DNA from: a virus
DNA: 41,388 nt
IMG/VR virus record: IMGVR_UViG_3300020147_000018
Location: 1-41,388 of that record
Strand: one strand, 5' to 3'
Shown here: positions 6,257-13,464 of the stretch, piece by piece
How positions within the stretch are numbered: position 1 is the first letter of the stretch
Layout: every line of letters starts with the position of its first letter
Notes under the pieces: model-generated
Database searches by the model: none
What the model saw: only the letters and a program-made list of their open reading frames with translations
Told to the model about the DNA's origin: nothing
Translations under genes and position numbers: made by a program

Positions 6257-6538
6257 ATGAACAAAACATGGCTCTTGATCTTCGCCCTACTCATCCCCTT
6301 GGCCTCGGAAGCTGGAGAGCGTAGCAGTAGAGCAAGAGCAGACTTCATCCGCCTTAATCCATGCCCAGCTACTGGAAGCAATAAGCCGCACTATGCCTGC
6401 AAAGGATGGGTAGTTGATCACGTAATAGCTTTGGCGTGTGGCGGCTTAGACCATCACTCCAACATGCAATGGCAAACCGTAGCGGATGCAAAGGCAAAGG
6501 ATAAGTGGGAACGTAAGGGTTGTCCGACTAGGCGCTAG
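6257..6538 (+). CDS. Exported HNH-family nuclease
   Basis: 93 residues. A clear Sec signal peptide (NKTWLLIFALLIPLASEA, likely cut after residue 19) precedes a compact nuclease motif: RADFIRLNPCPATGS, then WVVDHVIALACGGLDHHSN and MQWQT. The DH and N of the beta-beta-alpha metal site are present, and four cysteines (about 35, 46, 58, 87) suit disulfides or zinc. It would act in the periplasm or outside. Location next to attP suggests a lysogen-expressed accessory gene. Its 3' end overlaps the convergent DUF1353 gene by 11 bases. Confidence 0.8.
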   Translation: MNKTWLLIFALLIPLASEAGERSSRARADFIRLNPCPATGSNKPHYACKGWVVDHVIALACGGLDHHSNMQWQTVADAKAKDKWERKGCPTRR

Positions 6539-6959
6539 GCTTAACCTTATAAAACTGCCACCCAAACGCCCTAACACCTTTATACATCATCCAGCGCTTG
6601 AACCAGCCTACGTTACAAGCCTCTAGCGCTGCGTATAACACTGCATCCGCCCATTCACGTGTAACCTCTATTGGCTCGCGGGAATGAATGCCGAGCACCT
6701 TAATCTCAGGCCATGGGCTATAGAGCGCATCGTGCAGAACTCCAGCCTTCTCCCCTATCCCGCCGAATAGCATATAAGCGAACGGAAGCCTTGGCACGCT
6801 TGCCAAGTCAGTTACGAAACCACGCGGCACAATAACCTCAACCACGCTTCCATCGTCATTCACGATAGCCACATAGAAAGGCGCGATTGTCTCCCACACG
6901 TTATCCTGGAGCTTGCGAAGGTCTAGCGGATTGAGAAACTCGACTCTCACACTTGGCAA
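6528..6959 (-). CDS. DUF1353 family phage protein
   Basis: 143 residues with the DUF1353 signature: PRGFVTDLASVPR (about 46-58) and KAGVLHDALY (about 72-81). The family is common at the ends of late or lysis operons, its role unknown; the conserved D, H and D residues suggest a metal-linked fold, which is not proven. It overlaps the small lipoprotein gene upstream (6947-6959) and is the last gene of the late operon. Confidence 0.85.
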   Translation of the reverse strand: MPSVRVEFLNPLDLRKLQDNVWETIAPFYVAIVNDDGSVVEVIVPRGFVTDLASVPRLPFAYMLFGGIGEKAGVLHDALYSPWPEIKVLGIHSREPIEVTREWADAVLYAALEACNVGWFKRWMMYKGVRAFGWQFYKVKPSA

Positions 6960-7084
6960 CCTTCAGCGATCACCATAGCCTCATTACCCCATCGCTCGTA
7001 TTTAACGTGTGAACAGTCGGCGGAAGGCATGTATTGCACCAAGGAACAGCCGGAAAGCAGCAAACTTAGCAGGAAGATACGCAT
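6947..7084 (-). CDS. 45-residue lipoprotein, possible outer-membrane spanin-like partner
   Basis: The N-terminus MRIFLLSLLLSGCS is a short signal sequence with lipobox LSGC (lipidated Cys at 13). The mature part is about 33 residues with two further cysteines (24 and 43). ATTAGGAGC gives a good ribosome binding site. Its place downstream of the endolysin is where lambda-type Rz1 lipoproteins occur. It is not proline-rich and no inner-membrane Rz partner is evident, so the spanin idea is tentative. Confidence 0.6.
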   Translation of the reverse strand: MRIFLLSLLLSGCSLVQYMPSADCSHVKYERWGNEAMVIAEGCQV

Positions 7085-7169
7085 AATTAGCTCCTAATGC
7101 CTCCAGAGCCTATTTCTAGGGCCTGTGGCGCGTTTTAATGTGTGGGGAATATCAATAGATGAGTTAGGT

Positions 7170-7703
7170 CTAGAAACGCGGCCTAACGCTTGCCTCTAAA
7201 GGCGGTTTCTTGGCAGGAAATGCTTGCAATGCGCGGTCGTATTCTTTCAGTAGATTTTCGAGTTTGTGTTCGTGTTGGCCATAGCCAGCACCGGGCAAAC
7301 TTGCCCAAATGTTCTTGCACCGATCAATCGCGGTCTTTATGTCGCCATCAAGGATGCACTGAAACGCCTTCTGCTCTTTTATCTGCTGAATGGCTATGAG
7401 GTCTTGCGCGAGAGGCTCGAAGTTTTTAAGGCCGAGCTTCTTCTTGTAGTAGTCGTAATAGCGGGAAAGGAGCTGATACCTTCCGGCGGCAGTGGATTTA
7501 ATCTTGAGCTTGGGAAGTGATACCAGCTTGCGCGGATGGTCTGCGTAGTCGTCAAAGAACTCTGGCGTTCCCTTGTCATCAAACAGCGCCCCGCCAACGA
7601 TGACGTTGTAGCCATTCTGATTGCCAAAACGGATAGTGCCCTCGCTATAGGCCAGCATATCGAGGAAAGCGCTTACGTTCTTGTTAAGGTCGTAAACGCT
7701 CAT
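7170..7703 (-). CDS. R: Endolysin, lambda R-type lytic transglycosylase
   Basis: 177 residues. It follows lambda R closely: catalytic glutamate E21 in FLDMLAYSEGT, then NVIVGGALFDD, DHPRKLVSLPKLKIKSTAAG, RYQLLSRYYDYY, IDRCKNIWASLPGAGYGQ. It would cleave the glycan strands of peptidoglycan without hydrolysis. There is no signal peptide, so it needs a holin to reach the wall. A roughly 12-residue insertion after LFDD (KGTPEFFDDYA) and a charged C-terminal tail differ from lambda. The start overlaps the stop of the upstream gene. Confidence 0.95.
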   Translation of the reverse strand: MSVYDLNKNVSAFLDMLAYSEGTIRFGNQNGYNVIVGGALFDDKGTPEFFDDYADHPRKLVSLPKLKIKSTAAGRYQLLSRYYDYYKKKLGLKNFEPLAQDLIAIQQIKEQKAFQCILDGDIKTAIDRCKNIWASLPGAGYGQHEHKLENLLKEYDRALQAFPAKKPPLEASVRPRF

Positions 7704-7855
7704 TCAGCATCCAAATCTTGAATGTTCCGGATTGCCTTCACTATCTCCGCCATTTCTGGGTCAGGTTCGCCAGGGCATTCTGGGCAGTAGTCGTCATCTG
7801 TTTCTGTCAAATCAAAAGGAAGTCCGCAGCACTTGCATAGGGCTAACTTAATCAT
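7700..7855 (-). CDS. 51-residue zinc-ribbon-like protein in the lysis region
   Basis: The ATG at 7855 touches the stop of the upstream gene, and its stop overlaps the endolysin ATG (7700-7703). CKCC near residue 7 and CPEC near 24 form two Cys pairs of a probable zinc site, followed by an acidic helix (DPEMAEIVKAIRNIQDL). Function unknown. Confidence 0.6.
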   Translation of the reverse strand: MIKLALCKCCGLPFDLTETDDDYCPECPGEPDPEMAEIVKAIRNIQDLDAE

Positions 7856-8181
7856 CAGTAAACGCCCTTGAACTCGGATTGCCGAGGACGGAAAGCATTG
7901 GGGTCTAGCGATACAATCTGCTTGAAGTGGTCAACCGCCATCCAGATAGCCGCATCCTCGCCATACCAGCAGGCTTCATACTCCACCCCCTTGAAGATGA
8001 CGTAGCCGTGGTAGATAAACTTCGTCGGCTCGTTGAAATCAATCTCGCACGGCTGGTTAGTGACGACGAATACAGCGCCATCCCCTATTGCTTCCATTTC
8101 TCGATAGTCGAGCTTATCGGCTGCGGTTGCGATACTTGCGGACAACAAAAAAGCCGCAGTAGCGGCTGTGATGGGCTTCAT
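7855..8181 (-). CDS. Secreted periplasmic protein of unknown function
   Basis: 108 residues with a clean signal peptide (MKPITAATAAFLLSASIATA, cut before ADKLDY). The mature part has two cysteines (CEIDF, EACWYG), so one disulfide is possible. No family recognised. Its position between a membrane protein and the endolysin suggests a role at lysis or in envelope change. A terminator-like hairpin lies within its signal-peptide codons (8147-8167), an odd place that may tune its own expression. Confidence 0.75.
   Translation of the reverse strand: MKPITAATAAFLLSASIATAADKLDYREMEAIGDGAVFVVTNQPCEIDFNEPTKFIYHGYVIFKGVEYEACWYGEDAAIWMAVDHFKQIVSLDPNAFRPRQSEFKGVY
8147..8167 (-). terminator. Terminator-like hairpin inside a signal-peptide coding segment
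   Basis: On the minus strand AGCCGC-TACT-GCGGCT is followed by five T then G. The geometry is that of a rho-independent terminator. It lies about 15-35 bases inside the gene 7855-8181, just downstream of the gene 8193-8411. Confidence 0.55.
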
Positions 8182-8192
8182 GTGATGCTCCT

Positions 8193-8411
8193 TTAGGATA
8201 GCCAGTTATTACGGAATCCGCGCCACCATGAAAAGGTGTAGAGGAAGCACAGAGCGAAGATTCCCCATTGTTCGGCTGCCCATGCCGAGTAAAACCAGAA
8301 GGGCTGTCCAACAAGGCCAAAAATGCAGGCCCACTTCCTGTATGAGTCGCGCTTGTCTTGACTCAACCAAACTGCTGTAGCGCCAGTTAAGGCAATAGCT
8401 ATTTGTTCCAA
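8193..8411 (-). CDS. Two-helix membrane protein, possible holin
   Basis: 72 residues. An N-terminal hydrophobic segment (IAIALTGATAVWLS) is followed by a basic loop QDKRDSYRKW and two tryptophan/phenylalanine-rich helices (ACIFGLVGQPFWFYSAW and WGIFALCFLYTFSWW). Size, topology and closeness to the endolysin fit a holin, but the family is found in phages as a plain membrane protein, and the 9820-10023 product is a rival candidate. Confidence 0.65.
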   Translation of the reverse strand: MEQIAIALTGATAVWLSQDKRDSYRKWACIFGLVGQPFWFYSAWAAEQWGIFALCFLYTFSWWRGFRNNWLS

Positions 8412-8419
8412 AATTGCTC

Positions 8420-8569
8420 CTAGTCGTTGTAGAACTCGAAAACAAGGCGGATGAAAATCAGGTCAATGGATAGATAGTGGCTGTCGTTGTCGTCGTACAA
8501 ATCGCCACCGTAAACATGCTCGATACCAACTACGCAGCCGGAGATGGCTTCTACTGTGCAGGCAATCAT
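8420..8569 (-). CDS. 49-residue coupled small protein
   Basis: The start ATG overlaps the stop of the metallophosphoesterase gene (ATGA, 8566-8569). The product begins MIACTVEAISGCVVG and ends with a hydrophobic/aromatic stretch (LSIDLIFIRLVFEFY). Likely translated because of the coupling; no function recognised. Confidence 0.5.
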   Translation of the reverse strand: MIACTVEAISGCVVGIEHVYGGDLYDDNDSHYLSIDLIFIRLVFEFYND

Positions 8570-9327
8570 GAGTGGTTCTCCTTCAGGTACTTGATGGAAA
8601 CCGCCATCTCGTCAAATGAGCCATCGTTGACCTCGTGCAGGACGTAGATCCCACGGAAATGCTGATTGCCCTGTGGGCCTAGATATGATTCGTCATGTTC
8701 GTAACAGGAGCCGCAGATAATGGCTGTCATCTCTTTACCGTCAGCCCTGCGCCCATAGGCAATTTGTCTGCCCTGTTGGTGTCCGGCAAAGCAGCTCATG
8801 TGCTTCTTTGTGAGTAGTGCTTGAGCGGATGTGATAGGCCGCCCCATCACGCCAGAAGTGAAGTAATGCGAGTAGGCCACGCCATCAATACAAACCACTT
8901 CAAGGAACGGGAACACTTCCCAATCCTGATATGGCAGGTCATCGGTAGAAACCAGCCCTTCCAGCTTGCGGTCGTTGTTTACAGCGCGGTTGATTCGGTC
9001 TTCATGGTTGCCAAGCGTCAGCACCATGCGCGGGTTGTACGTCTTTTCCTTGTTGCGCTTGAGCCGTGCCTGTTCGGCGTATAGCGGTTCTAACAGAGCG
9101 TCCATCGCTTCTCTAGCCGCCCAAATGTCGTCCTTGTAGTTGCGCCCCTCAAATGACTTCTTACCTACGTCATAGGAGCTTAAAGACTCCATGTCGGCAA
9201 AGTCGCCAATGCACACTATTACGTCAGGCTTCTTGGCTACTATGTAATTGCCGATACAGCGGAGAAACGAGAAATCACTACCAGGCTTGGCCTGAACGTC
9301 TGGCAGAACGAGATGTTTAATCGGCAT
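8566..9327 (-). CDS. Calcineurin-like metallophosphoesterase
   Basis: 253 residues with the ordered metal-binding blocks of the superfamily: LPDVQ (D10; the usual DxH is DxQ here), GDFAD (41-45), GNHED (106-110), H154 and GHQQG (182-186). It could hydrolyse phosphodiesters or phosphomonoesters in nucleic acids, nucleotides or cell-wall intermediates. The DxH to DxQ change is tolerated in some phage members. Its placement in the lysis region does not fix the substrate. It overlaps the HNH gene upstream by 11 bases. Confidence 0.88.
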   Translation of the reverse strand: MPIKHLVLPDVQAKPGSDFSFLRCIGNYIVAKKPDVIVCIGDFADMESLSSYDVGKKSFEGRNYKDDIWAAREAMDALLEPLYAEQARLKRNKEKTYNPRMVLTLGNHEDRINRAVNNDRKLEGLVSTDDLPYQDWEVFPFLEVVCIDGVAYSHYFTSGVMGRPITSAQALLTKKHMSCFAGHQQGRQIAYGRRADGKEMTAIICGSCYEHDESYLGPQGNQHFRGIYVLHEVNDGSFDEMAVSIKYLKENHS

Positions 9328-9775
9328 ACGTTTTCATTGCCCATTCTGCAAAGGCTAATAGCTGCTCTTTGCTAGCGGTTGATTTCATCGAATTTGCAAG
9401 ATGGCTAATAACCTGGACATTCCCCTTTACGTAACCCTTGCTGTTGTCTACGCGATCAAGAGACATGGAGTCAGGTTTCCCTCCATGTGAGCCAGTGTTG
9501 TAATGTTGCTTAAGTGCGATACCAAGGATTGGGCAGACCTCAGGGATCACAATGTCTGTGAAATCCAAGTTGAACTCTATTCCCCTTGTTTTGGCCCTGT
9601 GCTTAGCGGCTCTGTATATCGCTCTTTCTGGGTACTTAAGGCGATATTTTGTTGAGTAATCCAAGTTAGCCTCTGGGCGGGATTGCCTATATTTTTTTCT
9701 CTTTTCTGCAACTTCTGGGCGCTTCTGGTATTCCCTGAAGTAAGCCCTTTTTTCTTCTGGATTTACGTGAGGCAT
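9317..9775 (-). CDS. HNH-type endonuclease, free-standing homing-like
   Basis: 152 residues. A basic N-terminus (KRAYFREYQKRPEVAEKRKK and similar repeats) is followed by a C-terminal block CPILGIALKQ, then DSMSLDRVDNSKGYVKGN and SHLANSMKSTA, the conserved core of phage HNH/endonuclease VII-like proteins of the selfish kind. Such genes nick DNA and spread between phages. It sits between holin-like and phosphoesterase genes and is A/T-richer by eye than its neighbours, suggesting later arrival. Confidence 0.75.
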   Translation of the reverse strand: MPHVNPEEKRAYFREYQKRPEVAEKRKKYRQSRPEANLDYSTKYRLKYPERAIYRAAKHRAKTRGIEFNLDFTDIVIPEVCPILGIALKQHYNTGSHGGKPDSMSLDRVDNSKGYVKGNVQVISHLANSMKSTASKEQLLAFAEWAMKTYAD

Positions 9776-9819
9776 TTACTCTCCTTAATTGGCACCATGG
9801 CTCCTAAGAGTTGAACGGG

Positions 9820-10023
9820 TTACTTCAGCCAGTTTTCAACCAGCTTCGTTATTGCTGCACCTACCCCGCCAGCGGCTATGAGCAGACCCATGACCACGCC
9901 CTTGCCGCCTGTTATCTGCGCATTCAGGGATTGCACCTGTGCGCTCAGTTCCTTCACGTTCTCTTCCAGTGTTTCCACTGCGTTTATCAGTTTCCCGAAC
10001 TGAACCGGATCAATTTCGCTCAT
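9820..10023 (-). CDS. Holin-like protein with coiled coil and one membrane helix
   Basis: 67 residues. Heptads (LINAVETLEENVKELSAQVQ, about 12-31) precede a glycine-rich hydrophobic helix GVVMGLLIAAGGVGAAITKLV (about 41-61). This layout matches phage proteins annotated as single-helix holins. Its place between tail fibre genes and lysis genes supports that. The start of its transcript region follows terminator 10047-10068. Confidence 0.65.
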   Translation of the reverse strand: MSEIDPVQFGKLINAVETLEENVKELSAQVQSLNAQITGGKGVVMGLLIAAGGVGAAITKLVENWLK

Positions 10024-10046
10024 GGGCTAGGCTTTCTGTTGGGCGT

Positions 10047-10068
10047 AAAAAAAGCCTCCGGAGAGGCT
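10047..10068 (-). terminator. Rho-independent terminator before the lysis block
   Basis: The minus strand reads AGCCTC-TCCG-GAGGCT followed by six T. It lies between the gene ending at 10086 and the holin-like gene starting at 10023, inside the late operon. Confidence 0.85.
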
Positions 10069-10085
10069 TGTGGCTGGTTGTTGGA

Positions 10086-10403
10086 TTAGGTTGTTATGTA
10101 GTCAGTGAAGTACGGCAGCTCCGCAATCAGCTCGGCCTCTGTCGGTATTGGTTCTGGGTCAACTTCACGCGTACATGCTGCAATCTTCTCTATGCCGAAG
10201 TTATAAACAGCATCCCTAAAAGCTACCGCCGCTCTGCCCTCTGGGCCAAATGTAGGATGGTCGGACGTGGCATAAGTGACCATGGTGCGGATGGATTCAT
10301 AGCGGTAAGAGTTGGCTACAGCGTCAAGGTGGTTATCAAGTGCTTTTTCCAGCCGAGCAATGGTTTGCTCTGCGGTTTCTGGAGTTAACGTGATAATGCT
10401 CAT
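10086..10403 (-). CDS. Conserved protein downstream of the tail fibre
   Basis: 105 residues, helical at the start (ETAEQTIARLEKALDNHLDAVA) with a central YESIRTMVTYATSDHPTFG and a C-terminal EAELIAELPYF. It resembles small proteins commonly encoded after phage tail fibres. A chaperone or accessory role is possible but unproven. The start overlaps the preceding stop at 10400-10403. Confidence 0.7.
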   Translation of the reverse strand: MSIITLTPETAEQTIARLEKALDNHLDAVANSYRYESIRTMVTYATSDHPTFGPEGRAAVAFRDAVYNFGIEKIAACTREVDPEPIPTEAELIAELPYFTDYITT

Positions 10404-10663
10404 GATGCGTCCCCTTCGAACTCGCTCGAATCACCGCCTACGCCGTCAGTCAGATCGGCCTCGTTAACGGTCCATGCCGCTCTTAGGGCACGGTCCGCAG
10501 GTATCTGAGAAACATCCACAATCTTGTACGGCTTGCCTGCCGGTACGTCTTTTGTGGCAATCGCTTCAATGCCATGGATCTCCAGCATCTCGGGAGTGGG
10601 ATTTATGACGGAAACACCACCATCGTCGTGTCTAAAAATAATTCTCTTATCGGATTGAGTCAT
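10400..10663 (-). CDS. Small tail-fibre-associated protein
   Basis: 87 residues from the ATG at 10663, chosen because AGAGGAA lies just upstream and the frame before it runs antisense-like through the fibre gene end. The sequence (RIIFRHDDGGVSVINPTPEM, then TKDVPAGKPYKIVD) is typical of small proteins encoded next to phage fibres whose last part resembles tail-fibre-assembly proteins. It ends in an acidic tail. Confidence 0.72.
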   Translation of the reverse strand: MTQSDKRIIFRHDDGGVSVINPTPEMLEIHGIEAIATKDVPAGKPYKIVDVSQIPADRALRAAWTVNEADLTDGVGGDSSEFEGDAS

Positions 10664-10673
10664 GTGAGTTCCT

Positions 10674-12008
10674 CTAAGCAAAAACTGTGATGGAGATATA
10701 GTCGTTGTCCTCAACACCAACTCCGCTGTTACGGTTATAAATGCGCAGGGCGCTCGAAGTTGGGGCCGTGGTAGGGTGGACCTCTGGAGAGCTAAGCCCC
10801 CCAGTCTTGTCACGCGACATTCCAACCATTGCGTAATTTGCATCTGGCATGGCTGTTGCAAAATTAATGGTGTAGTCACCCGTGCCATTGTCAGTAACGC
10901 TAGAGACATTCCCACTACCTCGAATGGCAAGCGTGCCTGTCCCGTTGAAATTGACCCACGCACGAGCTGCATAAATGGGAGCCTCGCCAGTTGCGTTCAG
11001 GGCAGGCTTGATGGATTTTGCAGATGGATAGAAGTTTGGAATTATGGAAACATTGGATGGTGATGTGGCCCACGTACCCGCCGTAGCCTGAGCAGATGTG
11101 ATCTTTCCGATGAGTCTATATGCTACGTTAGACCTTGCCGTGGTGGAGTATGCCGTCCCGATGGTATCTGCACCACCTGCGCCACCTTCTGCTGTGGTAG
11201 AAATAACACCAGACTGATCGAGCACCGAATTGCCTACGTTGTTTATTACGGCAAGCTCCACAGTCCCAGCGTTATCTATAGCTATAACATCAAGTTCAGA
11301 GGCAACGCCGTTCGCGGTCCCCAATGTGGAGCCAGATGAAACGACAACGGAGGTGGCTACCGTAACAGCCCGGACAACATAGCTTCCGTTGTTCAGCGTG
11401 GAATTGCGAAAGACGGCCAATACGGGATCAGAAGAAGATGGGTCGCTTCCAGCCTTGTTCTTGATGGCTATGGTGAGGGCGTTGGAGGAGACAGAAGCAG
11501 TGATGGTACCGTTAATGATGGAGAAGCCGAGAGCCGAATCGGCAAGCGATGCCGCCGTAACGGTATCATCTGCAATGGTTGTATTTATTGCCTTCCCATC
11601 TGCCCTCTTGTAGCCAATACATATCCAGCTACCGGAGCCTAGCGAGCGGAAGATAGCCGTGTCTCCGCTGGCAGTAGTGATATTCGCGCCACCTGGCAAT
11701 ATGAGGCTTGTAGCGTTGTGGGTAAGGGTGAGTATTCCAGTGAAGCGAACGGTGCGTTCTATGCCTGCTGCAATCGTTCCCAGACCCGTTATCGTGGTGG
11801 TGCCGGTAATGTCTACGAACTCACCAGTAGCCGCGCCTATGTCTGTGGTAGTGGCAGAGGCAATATCTGCCCCCTTGGCGTTCGTATGGCGAAGAATGGC
11901 CTGAATGGCCCTATGAAAATTATCTGTGGAGATTGGGGATTCGCTGCCTAACGGGCTGTTGTTATCAGCCGTTACGCTAAGCTCACTCATCTGGGTGGGA
12001 ACTGCCAT
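10674..12008 (-). CDS. Tail fibre / receptor-binding protein
   Basis: 444 residues, rich in Thr, Ser, Ala and Gly with alternating beta-prone stretches. The N-terminal part (about 1-60) would anchor to the virion; the middle is repetitive (TTTITGLGTIAAG and similar). The C-terminal part has AARAWVNFNGTGTLAIRGSG, NGTGDYTINFATAMPDANYAM and ends YISITVFA, the usual end of trimeric phage receptor-binding fibres. It probably sets host range. It follows a terminator (12070-12091), so its level may be tuned separately. Confidence 0.85.
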   Translation of the reverse strand: MAVPTQMSELSVTADNNSPLGSESPISTDNFHRAIQAILRHTNAKGADIASATTTDIGAATGEFVDITGTTTITGLGTIAAGIERTVRFTGILTLTHNATSLILPGGANITTASGDTAIFRSLGSGSWICIGYKRADGKAINTTIADDTVTAASLADSALGFSIINGTITASVSSNALTIAIKNKAGSDPSSSDPVLAVFRNSTLNNGSYVVRAVTVATSVVVSSGSTLGTANGVASELDVIAIDNAGTVELAVINNVGNSVLDQSGVISTTAEGGAGGADTIGTAYSTTARSNVAYRLIGKITSAQATAGTWATSPSNVSIIPNFYPSAKSIKPALNATGEAPIYAARAWVNFNGTGTLAIRGSGNVSSVTDNGTGDYTINFATAMPDANYAMVGMSRDKTGGLSSPEVHPTTAPTSSALRIYNRNSGVGVEDNDYISITVFA

Positions 12009-12069
12009 GTGTATCCTTTCAGCGCTTCACAGCGTTAGAAATTGGTGTGTTATCGTATTGACAGAAAAC

Positions 12070-12091
12070 AAAAAAGCCCCGAAGATGGGGC
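12070..12091 (-). terminator. Rho-independent terminator before the tail fibre gene
   Basis: The minus strand reads GCCCC-ATCTTC-GGGGC followed by six T. It lies between the ejection-protein gene (ends 12175) and the tail fibre gene (starts 12008). Confidence 0.88.
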
Positions 12092-12095
12092 CTAT

Positions 12096-12272
12096 ATGGG
12101 CTTACTTGTCATCATCCTTGCAATCAACGCAATAGCGTTCGCGGTGTTCCTTGCGTACGTTATCTATAAGGCTTTTATTCTTCCGTCCCCAGCAGTCCGC
12201 CAGCAACTCCTTGAACTCCGCCAGCAAGAGGAAGCCCGTAGGGCGACAATCTCAGAAGGTCATAAGGGTTAG
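12096..12272 (+). CDS. Possible + strand membrane peptide in the fibre/ejection gap
   Basis: An open frame of 58 codons from ATG 12096. About 27 hydrophobic residues at the start (LLVIILAINAIAFAVFLAYV) are followed by a charged helix (RQQLLELRQQEEARRA). The strand is opposite to all neighbours, it overlaps the end of the 12175-13464 gene by 98 bases, and the ribosome binding site is poor. The membrane segment comes mostly from non-coding DNA, so the frame is not simply a shadow, but evidence for expression is lacking. Confidence 0.25.
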   Translation: MGLLVIILAINAIAFAVFLAYVIYKAFILPSPAVRQQLLELRQQEEARRATISEGHKG

Positions 12273-13464
12273 AGACTAACACCTTCCCCGCCGCGTAATT
12301 AAACGGCGACATCATCCATGGAATAATGCTGTCGTAGTTCTGCCGCCTCGCTGTTGCAGAGCCTTCCTTGAAGGTCGGATAGCCCTTGGTAACTGTCGCA
12401 ATGTCTGCAATCTCCCCTGGCAATTTCCCCTGTTTGGCTGTCTTGCCAAAATCACGGTAAAACTGGCTGGTCAGCAACGGGGCTGACACATCGCCCGTCA
12501 CTGGATTAACTACATTGCCCTTCTGGATGGTATTTAGTGTGGCGAATTGCTTGTCGTTGAGCTTCCATTCAGGCCCAGCGGATGCCCTTGCCACTTCATC
12601 CATGGAGTCGAGAATCTTCTTGTATGCATTGGCAAGCTGGGTTTTACCTGCCTTGAAGGCGGTATCAACCTCGTCCCGCAAATCGGTACGCCAAATCTGA
12701 TACTGCTCACCGTTGATGCTCCCCGACTGAACGCCTTGCTTGATGCGCTCTACGTCACTCTTGAACTTGCCAGTATTCTTCAGGCTTTTCTTGAGTTCTG
12801 TAGTTGCCTCATCAATGGACTGCACAATCTGCGGTGCGCCCTTGGGGATGTTCACTTGATCGCGCAGCAGGTTTCTTGCGTTACCCAAGTCATCGGTAGC
12901 ATTAGCCAACACTTCAGCCGTTACCGTGTCAGAGTTCTGCCCGATAGCCTTTGATACCGCCTTGTTGATGGCGGCTTGGTTCTTAGCCTCATGCCTAGCA
13001 ATCACGCCAGCGCTTCCGGGGAGGTTGGCTAGAGTATCGTAAACATTGGTCAAATCGCGGCTTTGCACGGCCTGCGGAATGGTTGGCTTGTAGTTGATGC
13101 GTTGCGCGGCTTGTGCCGCCTCATTGGCTGGAGCTGGCACATAGGGCAATGATGCAACCCTGTTCGCCACTGTTAGATTGGCAATATCTGGAGCCATATA
13201 TACAGCCGTAGCTAGTCCGGGTGAGCCAGTGACCTCCAGCGCCTTGTCGCCTAAGTAATTGCGCTCTACATCCGTTACCTTGTTGCCGAAGTCATTAGCG
13301 GTCTGCAACATGCCGAGCGGAGTTGTGCGATAGGCAAAATCAGCCACCTTGCCAAGCATATCCATCTTGGATGGCTTCTTGGGTTGTTCTGGCTCTGGCG
13401 TAGAGGCGTACTGACTCCATGGGCCATCATCTGTTTCTTGATATAGCTCCCATGGTTCAGCCAT
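12175..13464 (-). CDS. Internal virion / DNA ejection protein
   Basis: 429 residues from ATG 13464, which overlaps the previous stop (TAATG); an ATG at 13479 would add five residues. It is alanine-rich and largely helical. The N-terminus is acidic with MAEPWELYQE and a proline/lysine linker; long helices occupy about 130-320. The glycine-rich C-terminus (LPLAGGVQGVAGGLLG) could insert into membrane. By position and composition it is one of the ejected proteins that form a channel through the cell envelope in short-tailed phages. No enzyme motif was seen. Confidence 0.7.
   Translation of the reverse strand: MAEPWELYQETDDGPWSQYASTPEPEQPKKPSKMDMLGKVADFAYRTTPLGMLQTANDFGNKVTDVERNYLGDKALEVTGSPGLATAVYMAPDIANLTVANRVASLPYVPAPANEAAQAAQRINYKPTIPQAVQSRDLTNVYDTLANLPGSAGVIARHEAKNQAAINKAVSKAIGQNSDTVTAEVLANATDDLGNARNLLRDQVNIPKGAPQIVQSIDEATTELKKSLKNTGKFKSDVERIKQGVQSGSINGEQYQIWRTDLRDEVDTAFKAGKTQLANAYKKILDSMDEVARASAGPEWKLNDKQFATLNTIQKGNVVNPVTGDVSAPLLTSQFYRDFGKTAKQGKLPGEIADIATVTKGYPTFKEGSATARRQNYDSIIPWMMSPFNYAAGKVLVSNPYDLLRLSPYGLPLAGGVQGVAGGLLGTEE

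Noticed and set aside
10664-10972. N-terminal extension of the gene 10400-10663
   Set aside because: The upstream codons overlap the tail fibre gene out of frame; a good ribosome binding site and ATG exist at 10663.
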